A stretch of 64,000 nt of DNA. Source: Acinetobacter sp. A47 (lineage in GTDB: Bacteria > Pseudomonadota > Gammaproteobacteria > Pseudomonadales > Moraxellaceae). The stretch is from contig NZ_JSUS01000071.1 in NCBI RefSeq assembly GCF_000805455.1, positions 62,001 to 126,000 on the forward strand, in the 5' to 3' direction. The notes beneath the pieces are model-generated. The model had not been told where the DNA came from and made no database searches. It worked only from the letters and a program-made list of their open reading frames with translations. Positions within the stretch are counted from its first letter, which is position 1. The number at the start of each line of letters is the position of its first letter. The position numbers and the translations under genes were made by a program. Below are positions 1 through 9,208 of the stretch, one piece after another.

Positions 1-1048
1 AGAACGATGCCTGAGCCAGGTCGCCTCCCGGGAACAGGTCCTGTGTCACCATTTCCAGCGTGGCACGTCGGTCTTCTTTCAAGCCAAGATTAAAGCCACT
101 CAGCTCGGCCATCCCGCCAACACGAATCCGCTGGTCAAAACGGGTCAAGGCAACTTTATAGGTTTCATCCAGTACCGTTGATTGCGGTGCATATTTCGGC
201 TCGACAATCGGAATGGTCAGTGAATAGCCTTTTACCGGATAAACAGGCAGGTTCAGCCCAAGCGGTTTGAGGAAATCACGTGAATAGCTACCAAATGCCA
301 ATACATAGCGATCTGCCGTCAACACTTCACCATTGACTTTCACGCCCTTAATCTGGTCGCCTTCCACAATCAGGTTTTCGACATTCTGGCCGAACCTGAA
401 TTCGACACCCAGCTCTTGTGCCAGTTTGGCCAGCGCATTGGTAAACAGGAAACAATCACCGGTTTCATCATTTGGCAAATGCAGGCCACCCACCAGCTTG
501 TCGGTATGGGCCAAGGCCGGCTCTACGCTGGCAAGTTCCTGTGCATTGAGCAAGGCAAAGTCAACGCCACATTCTTTAAGCACCTGAATGTCACGTTGTA
601 CCGCTTCAAGCTGCGCTTCACTACGGAATACCTGCAAGGTACCTTTTGAACGGTTTTCGTAGTTAATGCCGGTTTGTGCCCTTAAGTCACGCAAGCAGTC
701 ACGGCTATACTCTGCCACACGCATCATGCGTTCTTTATTGACCGCATAACTTTGCGGGTTACAGTTTTTCAGCATCTGGGCCATCCACTGCAACTGCCAC
801 ATGCTGCCATCAAGATTGATCGCTAAAGGGGCATGATGCTGGAACATCCACTTGACGGCTTTAAACGGAATACCGGGCGCTGCCCACGGGGTTGAATATC
901 CTGGGGAGATTTGGCCTGCATTCCCGAAACTGGTTTCTTTTGCAGGGCCAGATTGACGGTCAAGTACCGTCACTTGCGCACCTTGCTGTGCAAGATAATA
1001 AGCACTTGCCACACCAATGACGCCACTTCCTAAAACGATTACGCGCAT
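1..1048 (-). CDS. dadA: D-amino acid dehydrogenase DadA, C-terminal part cut by window edge
   Basis: The product is a membrane-associated FAD flavoprotein that deaminates D-amino acids (mainly D-alanine from alanine catabolism) to 2-oxo acids and passes electrons to the respiratory chain. The reading frame is open from the ATG at 1046-1048 to the window edge, about 349 residues of a family usually near 420. The N-terminus [20 protein letters not shown] is the Rossmann FAD-binding segment with GSGVIG, followed by the family-typical stretch [15 protein letters not shown]. The gene is divergent from an Lrp-type regulator at 1188, the usual dadA/dadR arrangement. The C-terminus lies outside the window, so integrity cannot be judged. 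Identification is firm. Confidence 0.93.
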   Translation of the reverse strand, partial: MRVIVLGSGVIGVASAYYLAQQGAQVTVLDRQSGPAKETSFGNAGQISPGYSTPWAAPGIPFKAVKWMFQHHAPLAINLDGSMWQLQWMAQMLKNCNPQSYAVNKERMMRVAEYSRDCLRDLRAQTGINYENRSKGTLQVFRSEAQLEAVQRDIQVLKECGVDFALLNAQELASVEPALAHTDKLVGGLHLPNDETGDCFLFTNALAKLAQELGVEFRFGQNVENLIVEGDQIKGVKVNGEVLTADRYVLAFGSYSRDFLKPLGLNLPVYPVKGYSLTIPIVEPKYAPQSTVLDETYKVALTRFDQRIRVGGMAELSGFNLGLKEDRRATLEMVTQDLFPGGDLAQASF

Positions 1049-1187
1049 AGTCGATCCCTCACGCACACACTAGTTTATTTCACTAGTATATTTTTGGATC
1101 AATAGTTTTTTTAACTGATTTTATGGCTATAATCTAGGTAATTTCATATTTTCGTCACGGAAAAATTAAAATAAAAGGGAATACATC
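1049..1187. promoter_or_regulatory. dadA/dadR divergent promoter region
   Basis: This 139-nt gap separates divergent dadA and its Lrp-type regulator. An inverted repeat ACTAGT-N7-ACTAGT lies at 1069-1087 on the dadA side and could be a regulator site. A TATAAT hexamer at 1128-1133 is placed suitably as a -10 element for the plus-strand regulator, but its -35 is poor. AAGGGA near 1176-1181 is the ribosome-binding site for the start at 1188. Assigning the inverted repeat to DadR is inference from position only. Confidence 0.45.
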
Positions 1188-1655
1188 ATGCGTAAATTAG
1201 ACCGGATTGACCGCCTGATTCTGGAGATCTTGCAACGGGAGGGACGCATCGCGATCAGTGAACTGGCCTCGCGGGTAAACCTGTCTACCACTCCCTGCTC
1301 GGAACGGGTCAAACGCCTAGAACGTGAAGGTATCATCATGGGTTACTATGCCCGGCTCAACCCTGCATATGTTGATCGTAACCTGCTGGTCTTTTTAGAA
1401 ATCAAGCTGTCAGCCAAATCGGGAGACGTATTTGATCAGGTCGCCAGAGACCTGGTGGATATTCCGGAAGTGCTGGAATGTCACCTGATTTCAGGGGAGT
1501 TTGATTATCTGGTCAAAGCTCGCCTTAAGGAAATGAGTGCCTACCGGCGCCTGCTGGGCGATTTGCTGAAAAAACTGCCGGCTTCGGCCTCATCACACAG
1601 CTATGTGGTGATGGAGGAAGTCAAGGAATCGTTATATCTGGATATGGGGGTTTAA
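1188..1655 (+). CDS. dadR: Lrp/AsnC-family transcriptional regulator (DadR type)
   Basis: A 155-residue leucine-responsive-type regulator. Residues about 5-65 form the AsnC winged helix-turn-helix (LDRIDRLILEILQREGR, then the recognition region STTPCSERVKRLEREG). Residues about 70-150 form the RAM/ACT-like effector and oligomerisation domain (LECHLISGEFDYLVKA). It is divergent from dadA and probably activates it in response to alanine, as in related gammaproteobacteria; the effector is inference. Length and both domains are complete. The start is supported by AAGGGA upstream. Confidence 0.9.
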   Translation: MRKLDRIDRLILEILQREGRIAISELASRVNLSTTPCSERVKRLEREGIIMGYYARLNPAYVDRNLLVFLEIKLSAKSGDVFDQVARDLVDIPEVLECHLISGEFDYLVKARLKEMSAYRRLLGDLLKKLPASASSHSYVVMEEVKESLYLDMGV

Positions 1656-1673
1656 GCTGAACCCTAGTACAGC

Positions 1674-1697
1674 AAAAAGCCCTAAAATCAGGGCTTT
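1674..1697. terminator. Bidirectional hairpin terminator between dadR and kpsS
   Basis: AAAGCCCT and AGGGCTTT form a stem around a short AAAATC-type loop, with A-rich sequence on one side and T-rich on the other. It lies between the convergent dadR (+) and kpsS (-), overlapping the last codons of kpsS, and can serve both. Confidence 0.7.
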
Positions 1698-2887
1698 GGT
1701 ACTTTCATCCAGAAGTTCTTGCCATAATAGGCACCATTGAGCTGGGTTTTTTCAATCAGTTTCAGCCTGAAAAAATGAAAGTAGGCTTCATCTGGGGGGA
1801 CAGGATTTTTCCAGAACTGGTCCAGACCGGTTTGTACGGTCAGGCCCGGTAAATCATACAATGCATGCCCCAGGGTTTTTACCGGAATATGATGATAAAG
1901 TGCCTGAATGCCGGTGGTGCTGTTAATTGTGACCAGACCTAAACCATGTTTTAACAGGGTCGGCAAGTGAATATCACAGAAATAATGCACACGCTCCTGT
2001 ATCCCCAGCTTTTTTGATAAATCGTGAATCAGCTGCCCATAATGCCGGTAGCCACGATCCATCGGATGGTGCTTCAGAACCAGATGATGCTGCGGCTCTG
2101 CATGACGGGCAAACGAGCTAATCACCTCTGCAATACAGTCCCGGATATCCTGATAATCACTATGTACCCGCACCTGAGAATCGTTATGCACCTGCAAGGT
2201 ATAGATAAAATAGTTCTTGTCATGCTGCTGTATAAAGGCGTCAAAACGCTTGGGCTCCAGCAGGGCATTCTTGAAGCGGCGTAACATGGCCATAAGCCAG
2301 TAACCCAGCTCTTGTAGCGGATTATAGCCACGGTGATGCTGGTAAAAGGGATAGAGCCAGAACAACAGGGCCCAACACAGATAATACTGGAAACCGCTCC
2401 ACAGCATCAGGTGATAGTGGTTGTCACTGGCTTCCCGATGCAGTTCTGGCACCACCTGATCCTGATCTGCTAAAAACTGCTGCTTGAAGCTGGAAAAATT
2501 GTTTACACCACCCTCTTCAAAGGTCAGGTAATCTGGCCGGATATAGCCTTCTTCAAAGACATAAAATTGAATACCCAGTTGCTGGGCGACGGCATAGGCC
2601 TGCTGGTGATAGTAGCGGCAATCGCCAAAGCAGACTATTGCATCAATCTGATTTTCTTCGATTTTATGAGCAAGCCATACCCCGAAACCGGCAGCTTTTT
2701 TACGATAATGCCAAATGTTCGGGCGTGCATGATAGTAACGCCAGTCTCCGGCATTAAAATTTACCTTAAAACATTCAATCTGCTGGGTTGTGAGCCAGTC
2801 TGACAAATCAGTAAAAAATGATCCTATTGGCCCTTGCAGTAAAACCACCTTTCTGGATGCCAACAGTCCATCTAAATAAATAGACAA
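1688..2887 (-). CDS. kpsS: KpsS-type capsule Kdo transferase
   Basis: A 399-residue protein of the capsule polysaccharide biosynthesis family (KpsS/LipB). With KpsC it builds the short beta-Kdo linker on lyso-phosphatidylglycerol that primes ABC-exported capsules at the inner face of the cytoplasmic membrane. Characteristic segments are VVLLQGPIGSFFTDLSDWL near the N-terminus, VFEEGYIRPDYLTFEEGGVN (about 120-140), VLKHHPMDRG (about 272-282) and TINSTTGIQALYHHIPV (about 320-337). The only reasonable start is TTG at 2885-2887, preceded by AGGG with 8-nt spacing that overlaps the kpsC stop codon, which suggests translational coupling. It lies 10 nt downstream of kpsC. Identification is strong. 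Confidence 0.9.
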   Translation of the reverse strand: MSIYLDGLLASRKVVLLQGPIGSFFTDLSDWLTTQQIECFKVNFNAGDWRYYHARPNIWHYRKKAAGFGVWLAHKIEENQIDAIVCFGDCRYYHQQAYAVAQQLGIQFYVFEEGYIRPDYLTFEEGGVNNFSSFKQQFLADQDQVVPELHREASDNHYHLMLWSGFQYYLCWALLFWLYPFYQHHRGYNPLQELGYWLMAMLRRFKNALLEPKRFDAFIQQHDKNYFIYTLQVHNDSQVRVHSDYQDIRDCIAEVISSFARHAEPQHHLVLKHHPMDRGYRHYGQLIHDLSKKLGIQERVHYFCDIHLPTLLKHGLGLVTINSTTGIQALYHHIPVKTLGHALYDLPGLTVQTGLDQFWKNPVPPDEAYFHFFRLKLIEKTQLNGAYYGKNFWMKVPKP

Positions 2888-2897
2888 TAACTTAACC

Positions 2898-4937
2898 CTA
2901 AATCTTCATTTTCAATTCACGCAAGCGTGTAAACATCCATGACCAAACACTTGATGGAGATTTATCAGTCGTTTGCTGTAGTTTGCATATATGTTCCAGT
3001 ACATGCTCAGGAGTTACCAGCGGTACCTGTAACTGGCGGGTATGCGGTAAATTGTAAACGGGATACTCCACCAAGACGCTAAATGCTAATTCATCTACTG
3101 TTAAATTGCGTTGTCGTCTCGTACATTTATGGCGATCAACCGTGACCCCCCATCCTGCATAAAAAGGCATGCCGTAACAGTATACTTTAATATTTCTTAA
3201 GAGTGCTTCAAATCCAGATAACGAGGTAATCGTGTGCAGTTCATCAATATATTCAAATAGCGTGATGATTGATACATTTTTTTCGAGCTGATCGACGATG
3301 TCCTTGATCTGTTCCCAGGCAATCTTGCCCTTTCTTAGCCCTTCCTCAACGTCCGGATGCGGTTTATAAATAATATACGCATCAGGGTTGGTGCGACGTA
3401 CTTCCTGGATCAGCGCCAGGTTGGTTTTAATATCGATGCCGCCCAGCCGGATCGACAAATCATCTTCCACCTGCCCTACCACCAGAATCACTTTCTTTTT
3501 ATGATCAACCGGTTGCATAGCCTGTGTCGCCTGCATCCCGACATTGTACTTGGTCAGTTTATTGTGGATGATTTGCTGTACCAGCTGCCGGATACGCTGC
3601 TGCTGTTCAGCATCAAGCCGGACCTGATTCAGCAACTGTTCCAGACGGGAAGGCCGGGTCGCATCGTAATAAATCCCGACATCATCAAACACCAGTGAAA
3701 AAGGCCTAATCAGTTTAGCTCCCAGTCCTAATGAGCGCAAAAAACCATCTTCCACCGTCCAGATGTTCTGGAAACCTTCCGACCGCAATAAAGCCGCTTT
3801 TTTACCCCACGCCACAACCGGCTGGCTTTTATCCGGCTTCAGCCATTGCTTAAATCGCAGCTCGACCTGCGGGAAGTCGAGGAAATCCCGGATAAAATGC
3901 CTTTTCCAGCGGCTAAAGCCATAAGCCACCAGTTTGCCTTGCGGTAACTGTTTCTGAAAATGCAGATTTGGTGACAAAATCGCGAGGAGGTCTTCCAGCT
4001 CACATAAATGCCCGGACACCGGAGAAACATATCTGGCATAGTCCAGATAAGCCGCAACAAACAGTTGCTCCCGCGTTTTGGGCGGTTGCCGCCGGCTCTG
4101 AACCGCTCCGGCCTGTGCCTGCCGATCCTGCGTCAGTCCCCAGCCTGCATACCACGGCCAGCCAAAACAATGTACCGGCTTGCCACACAGCAATGCTTCA
4201 AAACCAAGCTGTGAGCTGACCACATAGACTTCATCCATCTGCTGGCACAACTCAATCGGGTTATAGTTTTCTGCCAGTACCCTGATATGGTCAGAGTTGA
4301 AATCTTCAAGGGAAAAATGGCCCCGGGCCTTACCTGCCAGCACATCTGGATGGGTCTTGACCCAGATGGTGGCCTCCGGATGCTCGCTGGCCGCCTGTTG
4401 CAGCATGATTTTAAACTGTTGCGCCGTTGCCAGGGCATAGCGAATCGACTGGTCTCCCAGGGTCTGGTCCACGACCAGTATATTTTTTTGGTTTTTAAAT
4501 CTGGTCCGATCTAGCGGCTCATAATGCAAATTATATTTGGTGATGCCTTGGGTTAAAATTTTCCGGATTAAAGCCGCTGCCCGTTGTTGCTGTTGTTGAG
4601 AAAGGCTGCTCTGTAAGATTAATTTTTCCAGATCAGATGAGCGGGTAGCATCAAAATAAATGCCTGACTGATCTGTAACAATAGAAAGGGGCTGATAACC
4701 GGCCTTACCCAAACCGAGCGAACGGATAAAGCCATCTTCTGCACATAAGACTTGACCGTTATGCTCTTGTGCAAGTTTCTCGGCCTGTGTAAAGCTTTTT
4801 TTACGTCCCCATCCCCAAAATAGCCTGTGTTTTCCGACCATTGGGTATTTTTGGATAGATTGAATTAAAGATAGATATAAATCATTGTTTTTAAAAAAAT
4901 ATATTTTCTTAATCCCGAATGGAATGTAATCTAACAT
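2898..4937 (-). CDS. kpsC: KpsC-type dual-domain beta-Kdo transferase
   Basis: This 679-residue protein contains two related glycosyltransferase modules, as expected for KpsC, which adds alternating beta-2,4 and beta-2,7 Kdo residues to the lipid anchor of ABC-type capsules. The repeat is visible directly. GWGRKKSF...AEDGFIRSLGLG occurs near residues 43-80 and AWGKKAALL...VEDGFLRSLGLGA near 375-410. ...HCFGWPWYAGWGLT (about 257-270) is matched by ...YCYGMPFYAGWGVT (about 590-603). Length agrees with the family. The gene starts at the ATG at 4935-4937, is followed by kpsS, and is divergent from a glycosyltransferase at 5061. Kdo supply genes (kdsD/kdsB-like kpsF/kpsU) are not in the locus, so housekeeping Kdo synthesis is presumably used. 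Confidence 0.93.
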   Translation of the reverse strand: MLDYIPFGIKKIYFFKNNDLYLSLIQSIQKYPMVGKHRLFWGWGRKKSFTQAEKLAQEHNGQVLCAEDGFIRSLGLGKAGYQPLSIVTDQSGIYFDATRSSDLEKLILQSSLSQQQQQRAAALIRKILTQGITKYNLHYEPLDRTRFKNQKNILVVDQTLGDQSIRYALATAQQFKIMLQQAASEHPEATIWVKTHPDVLAGKARGHFSLEDFNSDHIRVLAENYNPIELCQQMDEVYVVSSQLGFEALLCGKPVHCFGWPWYAGWGLTQDRQAQAGAVQSRRQPPKTREQLFVAAYLDYARYVSPVSGHLCELEDLLAILSPNLHFQKQLPQGKLVAYGFSRWKRHFIRDFLDFPQVELRFKQWLKPDKSQPVVAWGKKAALLRSEGFQNIWTVEDGFLRSLGLGAKLIRPFSLVFDDVGIYYDATRPSRLEQLLNQVRLDAEQQQRIRQLVQQIIHNKLTKYNVGMQATQAMQPVDHKKKVILVVGQVEDDLSIRLGGIDIKTNLALIQEVRRTNPDAYIIYKPHPDVEEGLRKGKIAWEQIKDIVDQLEKNVSIITLFEYIDELHTITSLSGFEALLRNIKVYCYGMPFYAGWGVTVDRHKCTRRQRNLTVDELAFSVLVEYPVYNLPHTRQLQVPLVTPEHVLEHICKLQQTTDKSPSSVWSWMFTRLRELKMKI

Positions 4938-5060
4938 GTGACCATTTACAATGTTGATGTCATTTATTTACTATTATATCACATATTCTTTTCAAAAATT
5001 TTTCTAACCTATGGCGGGGGATATTTGAAACTAAACCACTAATTCAAATTAAGTTTTTTA

Positions 5061-6071
5061 ATGGAAAAATCAATTAACATATTAGCTGTCTTAGATGATT
5101 TTACTTTTACAGCCCTCAAGCTGGAGGCACATGTAAATTTAATCTCATACCAGCATTGGTTCTATCACTTTTTCCCGGGGAAAATCGATTTTGTTTTAGT
5201 TGAGTCTGCATGGCTGGGGCAAAAACGCAAATGGCAGTACCATATTGCCGATTATCCGGAACACCCTGGTCGTAACAACAATAAACTCAAGACACTGATC
5301 CAGTGGGCGCGGAAACATGGTATTCCGACCATTTTCTGGAATAAGGAAGACCCTTATCACTTTGATCAGTTTATTGATTCTGCCGGCTTATTCGATTTTA
5401 TTTTTACCACCGACAGTGCTTCTGTTGCTAACTATCAAAGCCGTTGCCCGAACTCTAAAATCCATTACCTGAATTTTCCGTTTCAGCCAAAAATTCATTA
5501 TCCCGCACCGATCAACCAGACAGTTTCGCGTTCCAGTTTGTTTATTGGAAGCTATATGCATCACATGTTTCCGGAACGACGCGAATGGCAGGATTTTGTA
5601 TTTAAAGCAGCGGCTCCGCATGGACTATGCATTATTAACCGGCATGACAGTAAAAAAGATAAAAACTATAAATTTCCGGCAGAGCTAAAGGCTGAGTATT
5701 TACATTCGGTCCGGTACTGCGAGACAGGACAGGTTATGCGCCAGTTCCAGCAAATCATTAATGTCAACTCCGTAACCACCTCGCCGACCATGCTGTCAAG
5801 AAGGGTGGTTGAAGGTATGGCCTGTGGCCGGCTGATCATTAGTAACCCAAGCCTGGCACAGCAGAACCTGTTCCCTGATTTATGTGAAGTGCTGGAAACA
5901 CCGGAACAGGCCGAGGCACTATTTAGCCAGTTAAGTTATGGTTTAACCCGGCACCAGCAAGACAAAGTACGCTATGCTTGTGATCATGTCTTTACCCACT
6001 ATACGGTAAAGCTATGGTTAAAAGAGCTGCTTAAAATCTGTCAAATCGATCATCCGTATCTATATGCTTAA
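5061..6071 (+). CDS. CgeB-like glycosyltransferase of the kps locus
   Basis: A 336-residue GT-B-type glycosyltransferase resembling the CgeB/DUF3880 group. The N-terminal half contains IDFVLVESAWLGQKRKWQYH and the middle WARKHGIPTIFWNKEDPYHFD, the typical CgeB-like segment. The C-terminal nucleotide-sugar domain has SRRVVEGMACGRLIISN (about 250-267). No signal peptide or membrane segment is seen, so it is probably cytoplasmic and builds the repeat unit of the Kps polymer. It overlaps the next glycosyltransferase by 8 nt, so the two are probably translated together. Donor and acceptor cannot be read from the sequence. It is divergent from kpsC with a 123-nt promoter-sized gap. Confidence 0.78.
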   Translation: MEKSINILAVLDDFTFTALKLEAHVNLISYQHWFYHFFPGKIDFVLVESAWLGQKRKWQYHIADYPEHPGRNNNKLKTLIQWARKHGIPTIFWNKEDPYHFDQFIDSAGLFDFIFTTDSASVANYQSRCPNSKIHYLNFPFQPKIHYPAPINQTVSRSSLFIGSYMHHMFPERREWQDFVFKAAAPHGLCIINRHDSKKDKNYKFPAELKAEYLHSVRYCETGQVMRQFQQIINVNSVTTSPTMLSRRVVEGMACGRLIISNPSLAQQNLFPDLCEVLETPEQAEALFSQLSYGLTRHQQDKVRYACDHVFTHYTVKLWLKELLKICQIDHPYLYA

Positions 6072-7068
6072 ACTATTTTTTCCGTGCAAGAAACAGCCTG
6101 CCCAGCAGTCGATGGATGTATCGATCGTGATTCCGGTCGACCTGAATTATCGCAGTCAGGATATTTTGCAACGGATCAAGACACTGGTTAAAACTACAGC
6201 ACGGCATCCGGTGCGGATTATTTTGGGATGTAATGCGCAACCTGCAGCTGAAGTGCGCAAACTGGAAAAACTGATCGCCAGTCACGCTCATATCACGCTG
6301 GTGCTAGACCAGAGTGCCAGTGGACACCTGTCCAGATTAAGAAATATTGCGCTTGCCCAGGTACAGACCCGGTATGTGTTTTTTCTGGATATTGATATTC
6401 ATTTTAACCTTCAGCAAATCCGGAATGCCTTGGCGCAAGTACAGCAGCATCCAGCACAACTGTGTATGTACCCCTGCCTGTATTTGAGTAAAAAAGGCAG
6501 TAAACAGATACGCCGACTGTCACTGGCAGCGTTTAAACAGGCATATTATGATTTTAGGCGTGACCTGATATTACATCTGGCCTTCCCGTCTTCGATTATT
6601 GTGACCGACCTGAAATCGGTTCAGGCCATTCAAGGTTTTGATGAGCAGTTTATTGGGCATGGTTATGAAGACTTTGACTTTATGCTACGCCTGTTCCGGC
6701 ATAAAGGCCTAATAGACGATCAACCAGACTTACTGATTGATCAAACCTATCTGGCTCCCATGATGGCAACGGGGTTTAGAGCAATTCTGGCCAAGAGCCA
6801 ACTCGCACAGTTGCTTCAAAAAGAGTATTTTGTACATATTTATCATGCGAAGGATAAACAGAGCCTTTATCACCAGCAACGCCAAGCCAACCAGCAACGC
6901 TTTGATATGAAGCTCAAGCAACAGATCAAGCAAAATACAGCTACTACTGATACTGCCCCGCCTTATTTGTTTAAAGCCTTTTGTGATTTATTACAACAAC
7001 AGCAGCTGGAACGCTCTGAATATGCCGCACTTTGGGCAGAAATTCAGGGGCATAAGTTTAGAAATTAA
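6064..7068 (+). CDS. Family 2-type glycosyltransferase of the kps locus
   Basis: A 334-residue GT-A glycosyltransferase. The N-terminal strand is SMDVSIVIPVDLNYRSQDI, the metal-binding DxD-type motif is YVFFLDIDIHFN (about 105-117), and the acceptor-side motif GHGYEDFDFMLRLFRH (about 200-215) resembles the C-terminal galactosyltransferase-like domain of chondroitin or K4-type polymerases. It is probably cytoplasmic and acts in assembly of the Kps polymer, together with the CgeB-like protein whose 3' end it overlaps. Whether it works as a polymerase or adds a single sugar cannot be decided. The C-terminal 60 residues are rich in Gln and Lys and may be a helical tail. Confidence 0.78.
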   Translation: MLKLFFPCKKQPAQQSMDVSIVIPVDLNYRSQDILQRIKTLVKTTARHPVRIILGCNAQPAAEVRKLEKLIASHAHITLVLDQSASGHLSRLRNIALAQVQTRYVFFLDIDIHFNLQQIRNALAQVQQHPAQLCMYPCLYLSKKGSKQIRRLSLAAFKQAYYDFRRDLILHLAFPSSIIVTDLKSVQAIQGFDEQFIGHGYEDFDFMLRLFRHKGLIDDQPDLLIDQTYLAPMMATGFRAILAKSQLAQLLQKEYFVHIYHAKDKQSLYHQQRQANQQRFDMKLKQQIKQNTATTDTAPPYLFKAFCDLLQQQQLERSEYAALWAEIQGHKFRN

Positions 7069-7166
7069 TACTTTAAAAAACATAAATAATACTGAAACAA
7101 CCCCAATGATTTTTCTAAGTTGTTAAAATAAATCTTAAGAGATTTTACAGTATTAGACTGAGGCCG

Positions 7167-8342
7167 ATGCAAAAACGTACAATTCGACTGAAAGAACTTG
7201 GTACCAATATTAATAAGCTATATACGCCAACCTTAGAATATCTAGAAAACTGTCCTCTTCTTAAGAAAAATGAAATATATGAAATAAAAACTGATGAGGA
7301 AGGTAATCAGTACAGTATTTTTGGAAACCAATCTGAGAATAAAATTTTTTTGTTAGGAGCTTCTACAGTCGAATGCCTTTATATGGGTAGTAGCAAAAAG
7401 CTACATTCTGTCTTGGAAAAAACTTTACTTATAAATGGATATAATTACGAGGTTAAAAATTTAGGAACCTCGGGAACACATACTTTAAATATTATAAATT
7501 TAATAATTAATAAGCTAATTGATAAGGCTGGCTCTACTGTAATCTTAGTTCTTCCATCTAATGATGAAGGACCGTTACAATATGAAAAGAATTATTTTTC
7601 TTCTCATGTATATCATGCAACTATTTTACCAGCATTAGATAAAAAGGTTAAAAGAGAAGTAGATATTAATGCCGAACTCTATACTAGAAACTTAGGTCTA
7701 ATAAAGGGTATATGTGATCAATTAAAATTAAAGTTATTTATTACTTCAATCTGCTATACAAATGAGGCTGCTAATTTAAATAGATTAAACAGTATAGCTA
7801 AAGAATACTGCTATAATAACAGCATTCCTTTTTTGGACTTAGAAAAAGACTTTCAAGAAAATCAAAATTATTTTTATGATAAATTACATTTTCTTCCTGA
7901 AGGTGCTGCTTACTTTTCAGAAAAACTTTTTAATTTTATTAAGGATGAGCTTACTCAAACCAATGAGAAAAATCTAACATTCTTAGATTTTAAATATAGT
8001 CATATCTTAGAAAAAAACATGGTTTGGAGTGAAACTATAACAAATATAAGCCATAAAACCAAAATTAAACTAATAATTGATTTTGAACAAATTGATACTT
8101 CAAAAGCTCCCGCGCTTTATGCAGTCGATTACTTTTGTACACCCACAAGTACAACATTAATTAAATCTGCAAACCCTGAAATAGGATATTATAAATATAT
8201 TACAGGTAAGCCTAAAAAAAGAATTGAAAGAGTATTAGATATAGATATTCCTAATAATTGTGAAAAGCTTAAAGTTGGTATTCGCTCTTGGGAAGGTAAG
8301 GGAATTATTATACACAATGCATTTCTATCTATAATAAACTAA
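7167..8342 (+). CDS. SGNH/GDSL-type hydrolase, putative polymer esterase or acyltransferase
   Basis: A 391-residue protein with SGNH-hydrolase blocks: a nucleophile segment FLLGASTVECLYMG (about 55-68, Ser in GAS), a block-III-like VLPSNDEG (about 126-134) and the C-terminal catalytic pair in DKLHFLPEGAAYFSEKL (about 243-260). About 120 residues follow the hydrolase domain and form a predicted beta-rich extension with no motif I know. No signal peptide is evident, so a cytoplasmic role such as O-acyl tailoring of precursors is possible. It is markedly A+T-rich compared with the two upstream glycosyltransferases, suggesting separate acquisition. GAGG 4 nt before the ATG is the ribosome-binding site. 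Substrate unknown. Confidence 0.65.
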   Translation: MQKRTIRLKELGTNINKLYTPTLEYLENCPLLKKNEIYEIKTDEEGNQYSIFGNQSENKIFLLGASTVECLYMGSSKKLHSVLEKTLLINGYNYEVKNLGTSGTHTLNIINLIINKLIDKAGSTVILVLPSNDEGPLQYEKNYFSSHVYHATILPALDKKVKREVDINAELYTRNLGLIKGICDQLKLKLFITSICYTNEAANLNRLNSIAKEYCYNNSIPFLDLEKDFQENQNYFYDKLHFLPEGAAYFSEKLFNFIKDELTQTNEKNLTFLDFKYSHILEKNMVWSETITNISHKTKIKLIIDFEQIDTSKAPALYAVDYFCTPTSTTLIKSANPEIGYYKYITGKPKKRIERVLDIDIPNNCEKLKVGIRSWEGKGIIIHNAFLSIIN

Positions 8343-8355
8343 TTAAAGTTTAATT

Positions 8356-9117
8356 TTAATCAACTTTAATGAATCTCATATCTTTAAAAGAAATATTAAA
8401 TTTTTTATGAGGTTCATGAAATTTATACATTCCAAACTTTAATCTTAATTTAGAATCAATATCATTTCTGTCTTCTGGATATCCCATATTACCTGCCCAA
8501 TTTAGAATTTGCTTATTATTTTGATAAATTAATATCTCTCCTTTCATCTCTTTAGTTATTTTAAAGTTCACTCTAAAATTTTGCCATTCACCTCCTAATT
8601 TAACGTTTACTAAGTTTTTCCCTGCAATATGATTTTCAGGATTTCTAATCATAAAGGTAGCACGATCATTTGTTCCCCTTTTCATTCTCAAACCGAAAAT
8701 AGGTGAATATTGAGGTGCCTGCCAAAGTTGTAACAAATAAAAAGATTCATTGGTAATATCAGAGTCTGGCAATACCTTTAACTTAAAATCAATTTGATAT
8801 TCATGACCAAAAACGATTTTAGGATTTGCAAAAGTTAACTCAACTCTATCACTTTTATTTTTTTTAGTCGAAAAATATGAGCTTAATTTAAATTGTTCAG
8901 GTACTGCTGGAACTGAAAAAACTATTGCATCATTAACTACTTTAGGCGCAATTACATTACCTTGACATTTCCCCGAAAGCTTACCATTATTTTTAGAAAT
9001 ATAGTTGCCACCACTTCCAATAACTTCTGAACATTTCTCAGGACTTACTATCTCTGAGGCTCTAATCATAGAGAAAGGGCTTAAAGTAAGACATAAAATG
9101 AATATTCTCAAAAACAT
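8356..9117 (-). CDS. Secreted polysaccharide-lyase-like protein (heparin-lyase-like fold)
   Basis: With the ATG at 9115-9117 the product is 253 residues and begins with a clean signal peptide (MFLRIFILCLTLSPFSMIRA); AAGGAA lies 6-7 nt before this ATG, whereas the longer frame would need a TTG without it. The mature part reads as a jelly-roll heparin-lyase-I-like domain: YQIDFKLKVLPDS, YLLQLWQAPQYSPIFGLRM (about 125-145), GGEWQNFRVNFKIT, EILIYQNNKQIL, and a C-terminal KFGMYKFHEPHKKF followed by SFKDMRF. It is the last gene of the kpsM-led operon, which also makes UDP-ManNAcA, so a periplasmic beta-eliminating depolymerase for the polymer is plausible, like AlgL in alginate operons. Activity is inference. 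Confidence 0.65.
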   Translation of the reverse strand: MFLRIFILCLTLSPFSMIRASEIVSPEKCSEVIGSGGNYISKNNGKLSGKCQGNVIAPKVVNDAIVFSVPAVPEQFKLSSYFSTKKNKSDRVELTFANPKIVFGHEYQIDFKLKVLPDSDITNESFYLLQLWQAPQYSPIFGLRMKRGTNDRATFMIRNPENHIAGKNLVNVKLGGEWQNFRVNFKITKEMKGEILIYQNNKQILNWAGNMGYPEDRNDIDSKLRLKFGMYKFHEPHKKFNISFKDMRFIKVD

Positions 9118-9208
9118 TCTATTTCCTTTTAAGTAAAATCCTATTTTTGACAATGTATATTACCAATATAATCTTAAAAAACCCTTAACCCATAATTCAG
9201 TTTAAAAT

